A DNA stretch of 51,046 nucleotides from JASFQI01 sp050115555 (lineage in GTDB: Bacteria; Desulfobacterota; DSM-4660; Desulfatiglandales; HGW-15), in the NCBI GenBank assembly GCA_050115555.1, contig JASFQI010000001.1, positions 1 through 51,046 on the forward strand, written 5' to 3'. Shown here one piece after another: positions 5,952 to 14,003 of the stretch. The position numbers and the translations under genes are program-made. The notes beneath the pieces were generated by a model. That model saw nothing but the letters and a program-made list of their open reading frames with translations, made no database searches and was not told the DNA's origin. Positions within the stretch are counted from its first letter, which is position 1, and each line of letters starts with the position of its first letter.

Positions 5952-7862
5952 TCAAGCCGCCTCATCCGCGGCTACAATTCGATCCACCATGGCGTCATAC
6001 TGCTCGAGGGTCCAGCCGTTGATGTCAATAGCGTTTTCAGGACACACGGCAACGCAGGCCCCGCAACCGGTGCAGAGCGCCGGCGTGACCTCGGCACGGC
6101 GCACGGTCTTCCCTTCCACTTGTTCCTCCACCATTCTCAAGGCGCCGTCTACAAGGCAGGCCTCCACGCAAGCACCTGACCCCTTGCACCTCGCGGGGTC
6201 CACTTGGGCCACGAACGGGTCAAGCTCCACGTACCCCCGCCCGAGCAGGGCCGCTGCCTTGGCCGCGGCCGCGCCGGCCGCATTGCACACCTCCCCCACG
6301 TCCATCGGGGCCTGGCATGTCCCTGCCAGCAGCAGACCGGTCTGAGGCAGTTCCACGGGCCTGAGCTTCGGATGGACCTCGAGCAGAAACCGGTCCATGC
6401 CGACCGGCAGCTTCATCATCTCTACCAGCTCCGAAATGCCGGTCGGTTCCATTCCCGTTGCCAGGACAACCAGGTCCGCGGGTACCTCCACCTCTTCACC
6501 GAAGGTCAGCGTATCCCTGACCTTGACTCGCAGGGGATAGTCTTCGGATTCCTCGCCCTGCAGGACCTCGGGCGCATCCTCGGCCTCGAAGCGCAGGAAG
6601 ACGACGCCGCTTTTGGCTGTGTCGTTGTAAAGCTCCTCCTGCCCGCGGCCGTAGGTCCGGATGTCCCGGTAGAACTCGTAGACGTGGGTCCCGGGATGGG
6701 ATATTCGGATCCTGTGGGCCGCGTCCAGGCTGGCCGTGCAGCAGGTACGGGAGCAGTACTCGTTCAGGTGCCCGGTCTCGTCGTCCGGGTGAATGCCGGG
6801 AATCTGACGGCTCCCGACACAGTGGATCATGGCTATGCTCCGGATCTTCCGGCCGTTGACGATCAGGCAATCGCCGTCCGAGGCTTCGGCCAGGATCCGG
6901 ATCAGATCGCTCAGCGTGACCACCTCCGCGAACTCCCCGTATCCGTACTCTCCCCGGCGCGGCACGTAGGGCCGGAAGCCCGTGGCCAGCACCACCACGC
7001 CCGTCTCGAGGCTCAGGGTTTCAGCGGCTTCCGGGATCGGCTGGGGGCACACGCCTGAAAAAGGTACGTACGCGTTTCGGGCGCCGCTGCCGGGATCAAC
7101 CGGTTCCATGCCGATCCGGGGAGGTTCTGTTTTCAGGCCGAGCCTGAAGTTCCCCACATACCCCTCGAAGGACGCTACAGAGGAGCAGGTGTGAACCGTG
7201 ATGTTCGGATCCTCCAGGACTTCTCCGGCCAGCTCCTTCACCAGGTCCTCAGCCCGGTCTCCAGTGGGCGCCACTCGGTCCAATTCTGCCACCCGCCCTC
7301 CGAGAAACGGGGTCTTTTCGATCAGGGCCACTTCGATCCCGCGCCCGGCCAGGTCCTTTGCCGCCCGGAGACCTGCGATGCCACCCCCGATGACGGTCGC
7401 GTGGGGCCGGGCATCGACCCGGATCGGTTCCAGGGGTTCGAGTCTCTCGGCCTTGGCCGCGGCGGCCGCCACCAGCCGGGTGGCCTTGTTTGTGGCCTCC
7501 TCCCCGTGATGGACCCAGCTGACCTGCTCTCTGATGTTGGCATGGTCGTAGATATAGGGGTTTGCTCCGGCTCGTGCCAGGGCGCTTCGAAACGTGTTCT
7601 CATGGAGGCTGGGAGCGCAGGAGGCGACCACGATTCGGTTCACGGCACCGCTTTTCAGGTCCTCCATGATCATCTCCTGACCTGGGTCCGAGCACATGAA
7701 CATGTTGGTACGCGCCACGGAGACCCCAGGGAGGTGTTCCACCCGGTCCCGGACCGTCTCCACTTCCACGTGATCCGAGATGTTTCCGCCGCAGTAGCAG
7801 ATGTAGACGCCCACCTTTGCCTGCGTGGGTTCAGCGTTTTTGTTCTTTTTCTCTTCGGTCAT
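5952..7862 (-). CDS. hdrA: HdrA, flavin-containing electron-bifurcating subunit
   Basis: A 636-residue HdrA. Order of parts: the N-terminal HdrA domain (VYICYCGGNISD, C22/C24; MFMCSDPGQ, C57; SCAPSLHE, C82), an FAD Rossmann motif near 159 (GGGIAGL), the cluster motif CSRTCC (370-375), a second FAD-binding segment, and a C-terminal ferredoxin domain. Of its two cluster motifs, the second is canonical (597-607, CTGCGACVAVC) while the first (559-569, CKGSGACVEAC) has Ser in place of the second Cys, as in some [3Fe-4S] ferredoxins. HdrA is the FAD bifurcation centre of Hdr complexes. Start at 7862 follows AGGAG; the extension to 7898 would use GTG without a Shine-Dalgarno. It is 45 bp downstream of a second HdrA-like gene. 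Confidence 0.94.
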   Translation of the reverse strand: MTEEKKNKNAEPTQAKVGVYICYCGGNISDHVEVETVRDRVEHLPGVSVARTNMFMCSDPGQEMIMEDLKSGAVNRIVVASCAPSLHENTFRSALARAGANPYIYDHANIREQVSWVHHGEEATNKATRLVAAAAAKAERLEPLEPIRVDARPHATVIGGGIAGLRAAKDLAGRGIEVALIEKTPFLGGRVAELDRVAPTGDRAEDLVKELAGEVLEDPNITVHTCSSVASFEGYVGNFRLGLKTEPPRIGMEPVDPGSGARNAYVPFSGVCPQPIPEAAETLSLETGVVVLATGFRPYVPRRGEYGYGEFAEVVTLSDLIRILAEASDGDCLIVNGRKIRSIAMIHCVGSRQIPGIHPDDETGHLNEYCSRTCCTASLDAAHRIRISHPGTHVYEFYRDIRTYGRGQEELYNDTAKSGVVFLRFEAEDAPEVLQGEESEDYPLRVKVRDTLTFGEEVEVPADLVVLATGMEPTGISELVEMMKLPVGMDRFLLEVHPKLRPVELPQTGLLLAGTCQAPMDVGEVCNAAGAAAAKAAALLGRGYVELDPFVAQVDPARCKGSGACVEACLVDGALRMVEEQVEGKTVRRAEVTPALCTGCGACVAVCPENAIDINGWTLEQYDAMVDRIVAADEAA

Positions 7863-7907
7863 TCCGGATTCTCCTGCCAACGGGTTCCGCAATCCCACGG
7901 GAGGGGT

Positions 7908-9245
7908 TCAGGCTTGAACGGCCCGAGCCGCCTCTCTCTCCTTGTCGAGACCGTTCGTGCAATCCAGGCGCGCAAGGTACTTGGCCGCCTCCACGGACGC
8001 CGCACCGGACTCGGCGATGGTGTCCACGATGTCCTTGGGGCCGGCCGCCGTTCCCGCGACGAAAACCCCTTCCATATCGGTTCGCGTCGGGGAAAGTTTG
8101 GGCTGTATCGTTCGAATAAACCGGTCCGGCCCTGAGGAGACCTCGCAGATCCCTTCGGGGTTCCAGGCCGGAACCATCCCCAGGGACAGCACCACCAGGT
8201 CGTGATCCGCCGTAGACACCCCTTCACCGTTCTGATCCTCGTAGCGAAGGGTGACAGACCCGTTTTCCCCTTCATGGATAGAAGCGACCTTGCCCTTGAC
8301 GAACTCGATGCCCATGGCCTTGGCATTCTGGTAGAACTGCTCGTACCCTTTTCCAAAAGCGCGGATGTCCATGTAGTAAATGGTAATGTCCGCCAGGGGC
8401 AGCGAGCCGGAGATGAGCATGGCCTGCTTGATAGCATACATGCAGCAGACTCTGGAGCAGTAGGAGACCCCCATGCTCTTGTCCCGCGATCCGGCGCACT
8501 GGACATAGGCGATGGAATCCGGCTCCATGCCGTCCGACGGCCTGAGGACGCGGTTGTAAGGGCCGTGAGGGGCCAGGAGCCTCTCCATCTGCATGGACGT
8601 GATCACATTGGGGATACGGCCGTTACCGTACTGCTGCTTGGTTTCTATCGGCGTCAGCTCGAAGCCGGTGGCCAGGACCGCTGTTTTTGCCCGAATGAGA
8701 ACCTCCTCCGGCTTTTGAAAGTAATCCACGGCATGGGTGGGGCAGACCGTGGCGCACTTTCCACACAGCATGCAGTTTTCCGCATCCAGCACGGCGATCT
8801 GAGGGATGGCGTTGGAAAAGGGAATGGAAATGGCCTTGGTCGCAGAAAAGCCTCCCTGCTCCTCATCGGGCACGTAGACCGGGCAGGCGTACTCGCACTG
8901 CCTGCATCCGATACACTTGTCTGGATCGACATACCGCGGACGTTGCGTCACTGACGCGATAACCCGGTCTTCGCGGCGGTCGAGGGACGTCACGTCACAA
9001 TTGGTAAACAGGTTGATCTTCTCGTGATGGGCCGCAGCCGCCATCTTTGGCGTCGTGATGCAGCTGGCACAGTCGAGGGTCGGAAAGACCTTGGACAGGC
9101 GGATCATTTTTCCACCAATGGATGCATCCCGTTCCACAACCGCCACATGGAACCCCTGATCTGCCAGATCCAGGGCCGACTGGAGGCCTGCAATCCCACC
9201 GCCAACCACCAACGCGTCAAACTCGAGCTTTCGTATGGAGTCCAT
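7908..9245 (-). CDS. Second HdrA-like FAD/Fe-S oxidoreductase
   Basis: A 445-residue HdrA-family protein that lacks the N-terminal HdrA domain and begins directly with the FAD motif (VVGGGIAGL, residues 13-21). Then come DCASCITTPKM (C59, C62), two canonical [4Fe-4S] motifs (C111/114/117/121 and C158/161/164/168), CSRVCC near 263 and the closing FAD segment. It has GAGAGGAAG before its ATG. Two HdrA-type flavoproteins in one operon, one long and one short, suggest either a heterodimeric flavin core or two different electron inputs, as in QmoAB. The downstream hdrA supplies the long partner. A role in electron transfer is secure; whether it bifurcates electrons is not visible. Confidence 0.92.
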   Translation of the reverse strand: MDSIRKLEFDALVVGGGIAGLQSALDLADQGFHVAVVERDASIGGKMIRLSKVFPTLDCASCITTPKMAAAAHHEKINLFTNCDVTSLDRREDRVIASVTQRPRYVDPDKCIGCRQCEYACPVYVPDEEQGGFSATKAISIPFSNAIPQIAVLDAENCMLCGKCATVCPTHAVDYFQKPEEVLIRAKTAVLATGFELTPIETKQQYGNGRIPNVITSMQMERLLAPHGPYNRVLRPSDGMEPDSIAYVQCAGSRDKSMGVSYCSRVCCMYAIKQAMLISGSLPLADITIYYMDIRAFGKGYEQFYQNAKAMGIEFVKGKVASIHEGENGSVTLRYEDQNGEGVSTADHDLVVLSLGMVPAWNPEGICEVSSGPDRFIRTIQPKLSPTRTDMEGVFVAGTAAGPKDIVDTIAESGAASVEAAKYLARLDCTNGLDKEREAARAVQA

Positions 9246-9427
9246 GTCTTCCTCTCTTCCTCAATGCCCTTCCCGTTCAACCCTTTTCCCGCGGACGGCC
9301 AGGCCTGGTCGTCCTTGTCACCCGATTCGCGGCGCATCCCCTCGAAGCAATGCACGGGATTTTCTTCACCCTTCCAAGGGTGGTGGGTGCAGCACCGGGT
9401 GAGGGCGTGTCAAAAGAACGGAGACCT

Positions 9428-9853
9428 TCAGTTCCGGGAAACCTCCGGCGGTCCCAGCTCCTGAACCAGCTCGTTCATCTGGTTCACCTCATTCAAGAAT
9501 GCGCGGTTGCATACCGTGCATATGGCGGTCAGCCGCAGCCTGCGAATGTCCAGGTCGTGCTCCTTCATAAGCTTGTAGACTCGGTCTATCCGTTTGGCGA
9601 GAGCCTTGTAGGCTCCGTCATACGGGCATTCTTCCCCGCAGGACATGACGATCATGCCGCTGATTCCCTTCTTGAAACAGTCCAGGTAGAACCGTTCCGG
9701 AAAGAGGACCGGAGCCCGCACCCGAAGAATGTAGGTGTTCGTGGGGTAGGTCGAATGCGCCTGCCCCACAGAGTCCGCACCGGGATAGGCACAGCTTTCG
9801 GTAGACAGAATCAGTATTTTCCCTTTATCAAGGCCTGATTGAGTGCTTTCCAT
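9428..9853 (-). CDS. mvhD: MvhD/FrhD-type hydrogenase iron-sulfur subunit
   Basis: A 141-residue protein of the MvhD family, the [2Fe-2S] link between HdrA and hydrogenases or dehydrogenases. Visible cysteines are C21 (ESCAYPGAD), C59 (YLDCFKKG), C72/C76 (MSCGEECPYDG) and C112/C115 (CTVC), matching the family pattern. AGGTGG lies 6-8 nt before the ATG. It is 11 bp downstream of the two-domain TusA gene and 182 bp upstream of the HdrA-like gene. No electron-donor dehydrogenase or hydrogenase gene is in the window, so its donor may be MetFV or an enzyme encoded elsewhere. Family is secure; partner is inference. Confidence 0.9.
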   Translation of the reverse strand: MESTQSGLDKGKILILSTESCAYPGADSVGQAHSTYPTNTYILRVRAPVLFPERFYLDCFKKGISGMIVMSCGEECPYDGAYKALAKRIDRVYKLMKEHDLDIRRLRLTAICTVCNRAFLNEVNQMNELVQELGPPEVSRN

Positions 9854-9864
9854 GGTGCTTCCAC

Positions 9865-10377
9865 CTACTTCTTTCTCCTGACAAAGTGTTTGTCGTATCC
9901 ATCGGCTTCCAGGGCACCCAGGTACTCGTGTCCGACCTTGTTGGCCCAGGCCGGAATGTCCCTTCGAGTTCCGGAGTCATTGGAGTAGACCTCCAGGACT
10001 TCACCCACTTTGACTTTTCCGATGCCTTTTTTGGCCTCCAAAAGCGGCCCCGGGCAGGCACTGCCTCGGGCATCCACGGTACTTGCAGTTTGAACAGTAC
10101 TCAGATCTTCGGGCATTTTTTTCTCCTCTGTACGTGTGAAAGGTTCTTGTTTGCTCTTCTTCAACTGCATTCGATATCCATCTTCTTCGTTTCCAATCTT
10201 TTCGATGATCAGGACTTCATAAGTCCCCTTAGGAAGGACTTTTAATAAGTCCTCGTGCATGTCTGGATCGATCCATTCAACTTCGATGGTTTCTCCAAGC
10301 GCCATCTCTTTGAAGATATTGCTGATACGCAAGAGAGAAAACGGGATGATGGTGTGTCTCAAGTCGAAAGAATGCAT
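9865..10377 (-). CDS. Two-domain TusA-like sulfur carrier (first domain lacks the cysteine)
   Basis: A 170-residue protein made of two TusA/SirA-type domains. The C-terminal domain (about 98-170) is canonical: VDARGSACPGPLL with the carrier cysteine C108, then the RDIPAW helix. The N-terminal domain (about 2-75) aligns column for column: FDLRHTIIPFSLL, with D5, R7 and P12 kept, Ile11 in place of the cysteine, then GETIEVEWIDPDMHEDLL. TusA proteins deliver persulfide sulfur in the cytoplasm. It is the first gene after the sigma-54 promoter at 10437-10455, so its expression is likely activator-dependent. Start at 10377 is the only ATG near the promoter; the upstream in-frame start is TTG. The ribosome site (GAGAC) is weak. 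The degenerate first domain may serve for dimerisation or docking. Confidence 0.88.
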   Translation of the reverse strand: MHSFDLRHTIIPFSLLRISNIFKEMALGETIEVEWIDPDMHEDLLKVLPKGTYEVLIIEKIGNEEDGYRMQLKKSKQEPFTRTEEKKMPEDLSTVQTASTVDARGSACPGPLLEAKKGIGKVKVGEVLEVYSNDSGTRRDIPAWANKVGHEYLGALEADGYDKHFVRRKK

Positions 10378-10436
10378 AGATAGTCTCAAAACTGCTTGGA
10401 AAGAGTTGAATGAGCGATTCCACGGCTTCCCCCTTG

Positions 10437-10455
10437 AGCAAATAGAGTGCCAAGC
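10437..10455 (-). promoter_or_regulatory. Sigma-54 (-24/-12) promoter of the tusA-mvhD-hdr operon
   Basis: The minus strand reads TTGGCACTCTATTTGCTC: TTGGCAC, five bases, TTGCT, a full match to the -24/-12 consensus with GG and GC ten bases apart. The transcription start would be near 10426, giving a leader of about 50 nt to the ATG at 10377. Sigma-54 promoters need an AAA+ activator; one is encoded divergently at 10681-12090. Confidence 0.85.
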
Positions 10456-10620
10456 CTTGTCTTCGGAATCGGGATGCCCGCGGGCAAGAAGACCAAAATC
10501 TTATCAACTTGCTGAAAAAGTGGAATATTTTTGGAGACGAGAATGTGCCCGTTGGCCTTGTTTTTGGATATTTCCGTGGTATGGAGGTCGATTTCTAGGT
10601 CCGGAGGCTTGCCAAGAGCC

Positions 10621-10666
10621 TGTTTAGATGTTAAGAACATGAACGCTTTGTTTGTTCACTTGTTAA
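10621..10666 (+). promoter_or_regulatory. Candidate upstream activator sites (phased direct repeats)
   Basis: TGTTTAGATGTTAA (10621-10634) and TGTTCACTTGTTAA (10653-10666) share TGTT-N4-TGTTAA and start exactly 32 bp apart, about three helical turns, so they face the same side of the DNA. The first overlaps the perfect inverted repeat 10628-10640. They lie just upstream of the activator gene and about 170-230 bp from the sigma-54 promoter, a usual distance for enhancer sites. Binding by the activator is inference. Confidence 0.5.
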
Positions 10667-10680
10667 ACAGGAGCGTTCAC

Positions 10681-12090
10681 ATGCGCGATACAGACTATGA
10701 ACTGAGGCATCATCTGAACCACTACTGGAAAACCGTAGTCGATACCATCCAGGACGGCGTGATGATCGTGAACACGGACGGGACCATTGTCTCTGCCAAC
10801 CGAGGGTTTGAGGAGATTACCGGGTACTCCCACGAGGAGCTCATCGGCCAGCCGTGTGCCTTGCTGTCCTGCTCCACATGCGAGTTCGCCCTGGAGGCGG
10901 AAGGCAGCTTCTGTATCCTGTTTCAACAGGGGACCCTGCGCCAGCAGCGGTGCGAACTGCGCCAAAAGAACGGCGACATGGTACATGTCGTAAAGAACGC
11001 CTCGGTCCTCAAGGATCAGAACGGCAAGGTCATCGGGGCGGTGGAAACCGTGACGGATGTGACCGACCTGATTGACAAGGAAAGGCAGATCGAGACCTAC
11101 CGGCGGGAGCTGGACCAGAAGGACCGGTTCCACGGGATGATCGGGACCTCCGCGAGGATGCAGCAGGTCTTCTACCTGATTGCCAATGCGGCCAAGTCCG
11201 ATGCCCCGGTGATCGTCCACGGTGAAAGCGGCACTGGAAAGGAACTGGTGGCCAAGGCCATCCACGAGTCCAGCCACCGAAAGGAAAAACCCTTCATCAA
11301 GGTCAACTGCGCAGCCCTCAATGAATCGCTCCTGGAAAGCGAGCTCTTCGGTCACGTGAAAGGGGCCTACACTGGGGCTCACCGGGACCGGGAAGGTCGT
11401 TTCGAGGCGGCCGAAGGCGGGAACATCTTCCTGGACGAGATCGGGGACCTGCCCCTGGCCACGCAGGTCAAGCTTTTGAGAGTCCTGGAGGAGAAAGTCA
11501 TCGAGCGGGTGGGGGATCATCAGCCTGTCCACGTGGATGTGCGGATCATTTCCGCCACCAACCGGGACCTTCCAAAGTTGATCGATACGGGGGCGTTCAG
11601 GGAGGACTTTTTTTACCGGATCAATGTCATTCCCATCTGGGTTCCGCCATTACGGGAGCGGGCCGAGGATATCCCTTTGCTGGCCATGTCATTTTTTCGC
11701 TTGATTCGGCTTCAAAGCGGCAAGGACATCGAGGGCGTTTCCAGGGAGGCCATGGATGCGCTGGTGAAGTACCCCTGGCCCGGCAATGTCCGGGAACTGA
11801 GGAGCGCCTTTGAGTTCGCCTTTGTCTCCTGCCAGGATCGAATGATCGGGATCGAGCACCTGCCCCACCCGATTGCCCGGAACACCACGGAGCCCCCTCC
11901 TTCGGAGAGCGCTCCGGCCGGCATCGAAGAGCTGAAGAAGGAGCGCCTGCTCAAGGCCCTGGAGGCCTCCGGGGGCAACCAGTCCAAGGCGGCCCGGATC
12001 CTTGGCATCTCCCGTACCAGTGTCTGGAGCCAGATGAAGCGGTTTCACATCAAAGCGCCCCACGCCGGATCGAAAATGTCTTTTCCTTGA
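10681..12090 (+). CDS. Sigma-54-dependent activator with a cysteine-rich PAS domain
   Basis: A 469-residue enhancer-binding protein. An N-terminal PAS domain (about 15-125) contains five cysteines in its core: C59, C64, C67, C78 and C91, set as C-x4-C-x2-C-x10-C-x12-C. The AAA+ domain has Walker A GESGTGKE, the sigma-54 contact loop GAYTGA, and FLDEIGDLP. The C-terminus is a Fis-type helix-turn-helix (GGNQSKAARILGISRTSVW). Start at 10681 is fixed by AGGAG 7 nt upstream; the longer frame to 10531 is not supported. It faces the tusA-mvhD-hdr operon across a region with a sigma-54 promoter, so it is the likely activator. The cysteines suggest sensing of redox state, sulfide/persulfide or a bound Fe-S cluster; that is inference. 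Confidence 0.92.
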   Translation: MRDTDYELRHHLNHYWKTVVDTIQDGVMIVNTDGTIVSANRGFEEITGYSHEELIGQPCALLSCSTCEFALEAEGSFCILFQQGTLRQQRCELRQKNGDMVHVVKNASVLKDQNGKVIGAVETVTDVTDLIDKERQIETYRRELDQKDRFHGMIGTSARMQQVFYLIANAAKSDAPVIVHGESGTGKELVAKAIHESSHRKEKPFIKVNCAALNESLLESELFGHVKGAYTGAHRDREGRFEAAEGGNIFLDEIGDLPLATQVKLLRVLEEKVIERVGDHQPVHVDVRIISATNRDLPKLIDTGAFREDFFYRINVIPIWVPPLRERAEDIPLLAMSFFRLIRLQSGKDIEGVSREAMDALVKYPWPGNVRELRSAFEFAFVSCQDRMIGIEHLPHPIARNTTEPPPSESAPAGIEELKKERLLKALEASGGNQSKAARILGISRTSVWSQMKRFHIKAPHAGSKMSFP

Positions 12091-12247
12091 CCCCACCCAT
12101 TTTTGTCTGTCTATTCTCACCTTGGATTGAGAGATCTTCCGGAGACTTTTCGAGGGGGCTCCTGAGCGCAAGGTTGGGCTTGCTGTTTGGGAAATAGAGG
12201 CTTCGTAACGCTGCAATGTCGAGACAGGATTCCCTGAAGTGACGCCG

Positions 12248-13978
12248 CTACTCCTTGAGGTTCAGGGTCTCTCCAACCGGAAGTCCGAGCTCCTGCGCGC
12301 GGAGCACTCTGCGCAGGATCTTTCCGCTTCGGGTCTTGGGGATCCGGTCGATGAAGGCGATCTCGCGGACCACGATGTCCGGGGAGAGATTGGCCCGAAG
12401 AAAGGCTCGGATCTCCTGGTGTAACCGGGTCGAAGGGGAGGCGCCGGGATGAAGGGTGATAAAGGCCTTGACCGAGGATCTACCCGAGCCCGGATCGCCG
12501 CCCTTGGAGATCACCGCGGCCTCGGCCACGGCCGGGTGCATGTAGAGGACGTGCTCGATCTCGTAAGGGCCGATCATCTTGATGCCCCCCACCTTGATCA
12601 GGTCGTCGTTTCGGCCCTGGTGGTAAAAGTACCCCTCGTCGTCCATCAAGGCCATGTCCCCCGTGAGGAACCAGCCCGGAACGCGGAAGTACTGCTCGTA
12701 TCGCTCTTCATCGCCCCACAGGGCGCTCATGAGCCCGGGCCACTCCAGCTTCAGGGCGAGCTCGCCCATGGTGAGAGGAGGTGCGGGCTCTCCCTCCTCG
12801 TCCAGGATTTCCGCCTTCATCCCGGGCACGGGCTTGCCCATGGAGCCGGGTTTGACATCCATGGATGGGAAGTTGGCCAGGCAGATGATGCCGGTTTCGG
12901 TCATCCACCACGTATCGTGCAGGGTGTGCCGAAGGTGCTTTCGGGCCCAGTAAAAGAGGTCCGGGACCAGGGGCTCGCCCACAGTGGCCACGTGCCGCAG
13001 GGATGAGAGGTCGTATCGTCCGGCCAGGTCCTCGCCGGCCTCCACAAGGTGCCGGATGGTGGTGGGCGTGGTGTACCAGACCGAAACCCGATGCTTTTCA
13101 AGGGTTCGATACACGTTGGAGGCGGAGAAGGGATCCCCCTGGACAAGGGTAGTGGCCCCGCAGAGCCAGGGGGCAAAAACTCCATATACCGTGCCCGTAA
13201 CCCAGGCCGGCTGGGCTTCGGTCCAGAGGAGGGTATCCGGGGTCAGGTCGAGCACGAACCGGGCCGTGGCATAAATGCCTACCATGTCCAGATGAGTGTG
13301 CACAATGGCTTTCGGGGTCCCTGTGGAGCCCGATGTGAAGTTCAGATAAAGAGGAGCCCTACGAGGAAAAAGACGATTCGAGAAGGTATCGGCCATTCCG
13401 TCGATTTCTTCCTGGATCAATACCTCACCCTGCCCCGTGCCCGGAGGTGGACCGTTCACGAGGAAGACGCGACGGACGCTCTCCATGCCGTCCAGGGGTA
13501 GCTGCTCTGCAAGATCGGGGTGAGTGAGAACCCCGGCAGGCTTGGCAGTTTGAAGCCGGACCTCGAGTTCGTCGTACGTACTGCTGGAGAAGACATTGCA
13601 GAACACCATGCCCAGCCGCGCGCAGGCCAGCATGGCCAGGTAGGTTTCCGGGCAGGGAGGGAGAAAGATGAAGAACCGCTCCCCGGAACGCATGCCGTGG
13701 TGACGGAGGAGGTTCGCCCAGCGGCAGGAGGCGGCTTTGAACTCCGCGTAAGTGAACGTTCGAACCTCGCCGTCCTTTTCGAAGATCAGGGCCGGCCGGT
13801 CGCGCTCAGCTGCACTCGATGCCCAACGGTCCACGGACGCCGTGACAATGTTGATCCGTGAGGCCTCGGGGCCCAGGAGCGCTTGTTCCTCCTCGGCCCA
13901 CGAGAACCTCTTCCGGGTGGATTCGTACTCCCCGAGGTTCGCGCCGGGATTCTCTGCCTTGACTCTTGCCTTGATCAT
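12248..13978 (-). CDS. AMP-forming acyl-CoA synthetase (Acs-like)
   Basis: A 576-residue adenylate-forming enzyme that activates a short carboxylic acid to its CoA thioester via an acyl-AMP. Visible motifs: the P-loop FTSGSTGTPKA, the adenylation motif DTWWMTETG, the hinge TGDMALMDDEGY with GRNDDLIKVGG, and the catalytic lysine in PKTRSGKILRR. It is shorter than true acetyl-CoA synthetase and its substrate (acetate, propionate or another acid) cannot be read from sequence. Start at 13978 uses GGAGGAG about 12 nt upstream, a rather long spacing, and leaves 25 bp after the deacetylase gene. It is the last gene of the acetyl-CoA module. The PKTRSGK lysine is the kind of residue controlled by acetylation. 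Confidence 0.9.
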   Translation of the reverse strand: MIKARVKAENPGANLGEYESTRKRFSWAEEEQALLGPEASRINIVTASVDRWASSAAERDRPALIFEKDGEVRTFTYAEFKAASCRWANLLRHHGMRSGERFFIFLPPCPETYLAMLACARLGMVFCNVFSSSTYDELEVRLQTAKPAGVLTHPDLAEQLPLDGMESVRRVFLVNGPPPGTGQGEVLIQEEIDGMADTFSNRLFPRRAPLYLNFTSGSTGTPKAIVHTHLDMVGIYATARFVLDLTPDTLLWTEAQPAWVTGTVYGVFAPWLCGATTLVQGDPFSASNVYRTLEKHRVSVWYTTPTTIRHLVEAGEDLAGRYDLSSLRHVATVGEPLVPDLFYWARKHLRHTLHDTWWMTETGIICLANFPSMDVKPGSMGKPVPGMKAEILDEEGEPAPPLTMGELALKLEWPGLMSALWGDEERYEQYFRVPGWFLTGDMALMDDEGYFYHQGRNDDLIKVGGIKMIGPYEIEHVLYMHPAVAEAAVISKGGDPGSGRSSVKAFITLHPGASPSTRLHQEIRAFLRANLSPDIVVREIAFIDRIPKTRSGKILRRVLRAQELGLPVGETLNLKE

Positions 13979-14003
13979 GAAATGTCGGCTCCTCCCAGCC
14001 TTT

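Larger units (their letters stand above)
10378..10680. other. Divergent regulatory region of the hdr operon and its activator
   Basis: This 303-bp gap has no convincing gene. It holds the minus-strand sigma-54 promoter (10437-10455), a perfect inverted repeat ATGTT-AAG-AACAT (10628-10640), two direct repeats of TGTT-N4-TGTTAA (10621-10634 and 10653-10666) and the AGGAG ribosome site of the divergent activator (about 10669-10673). The order promoter, then distal repeats about 170-230 bp away, fits enhancer-dependent transcription. Confidence 0.7.

Noticed and set aside
12191..12213. GAAATAGAGGCTTCGTAACG similar to 41780-41802
   Set aside because: About 20 of 23 bases agree, but flanks differ and two copies are too few to call a repeat family.
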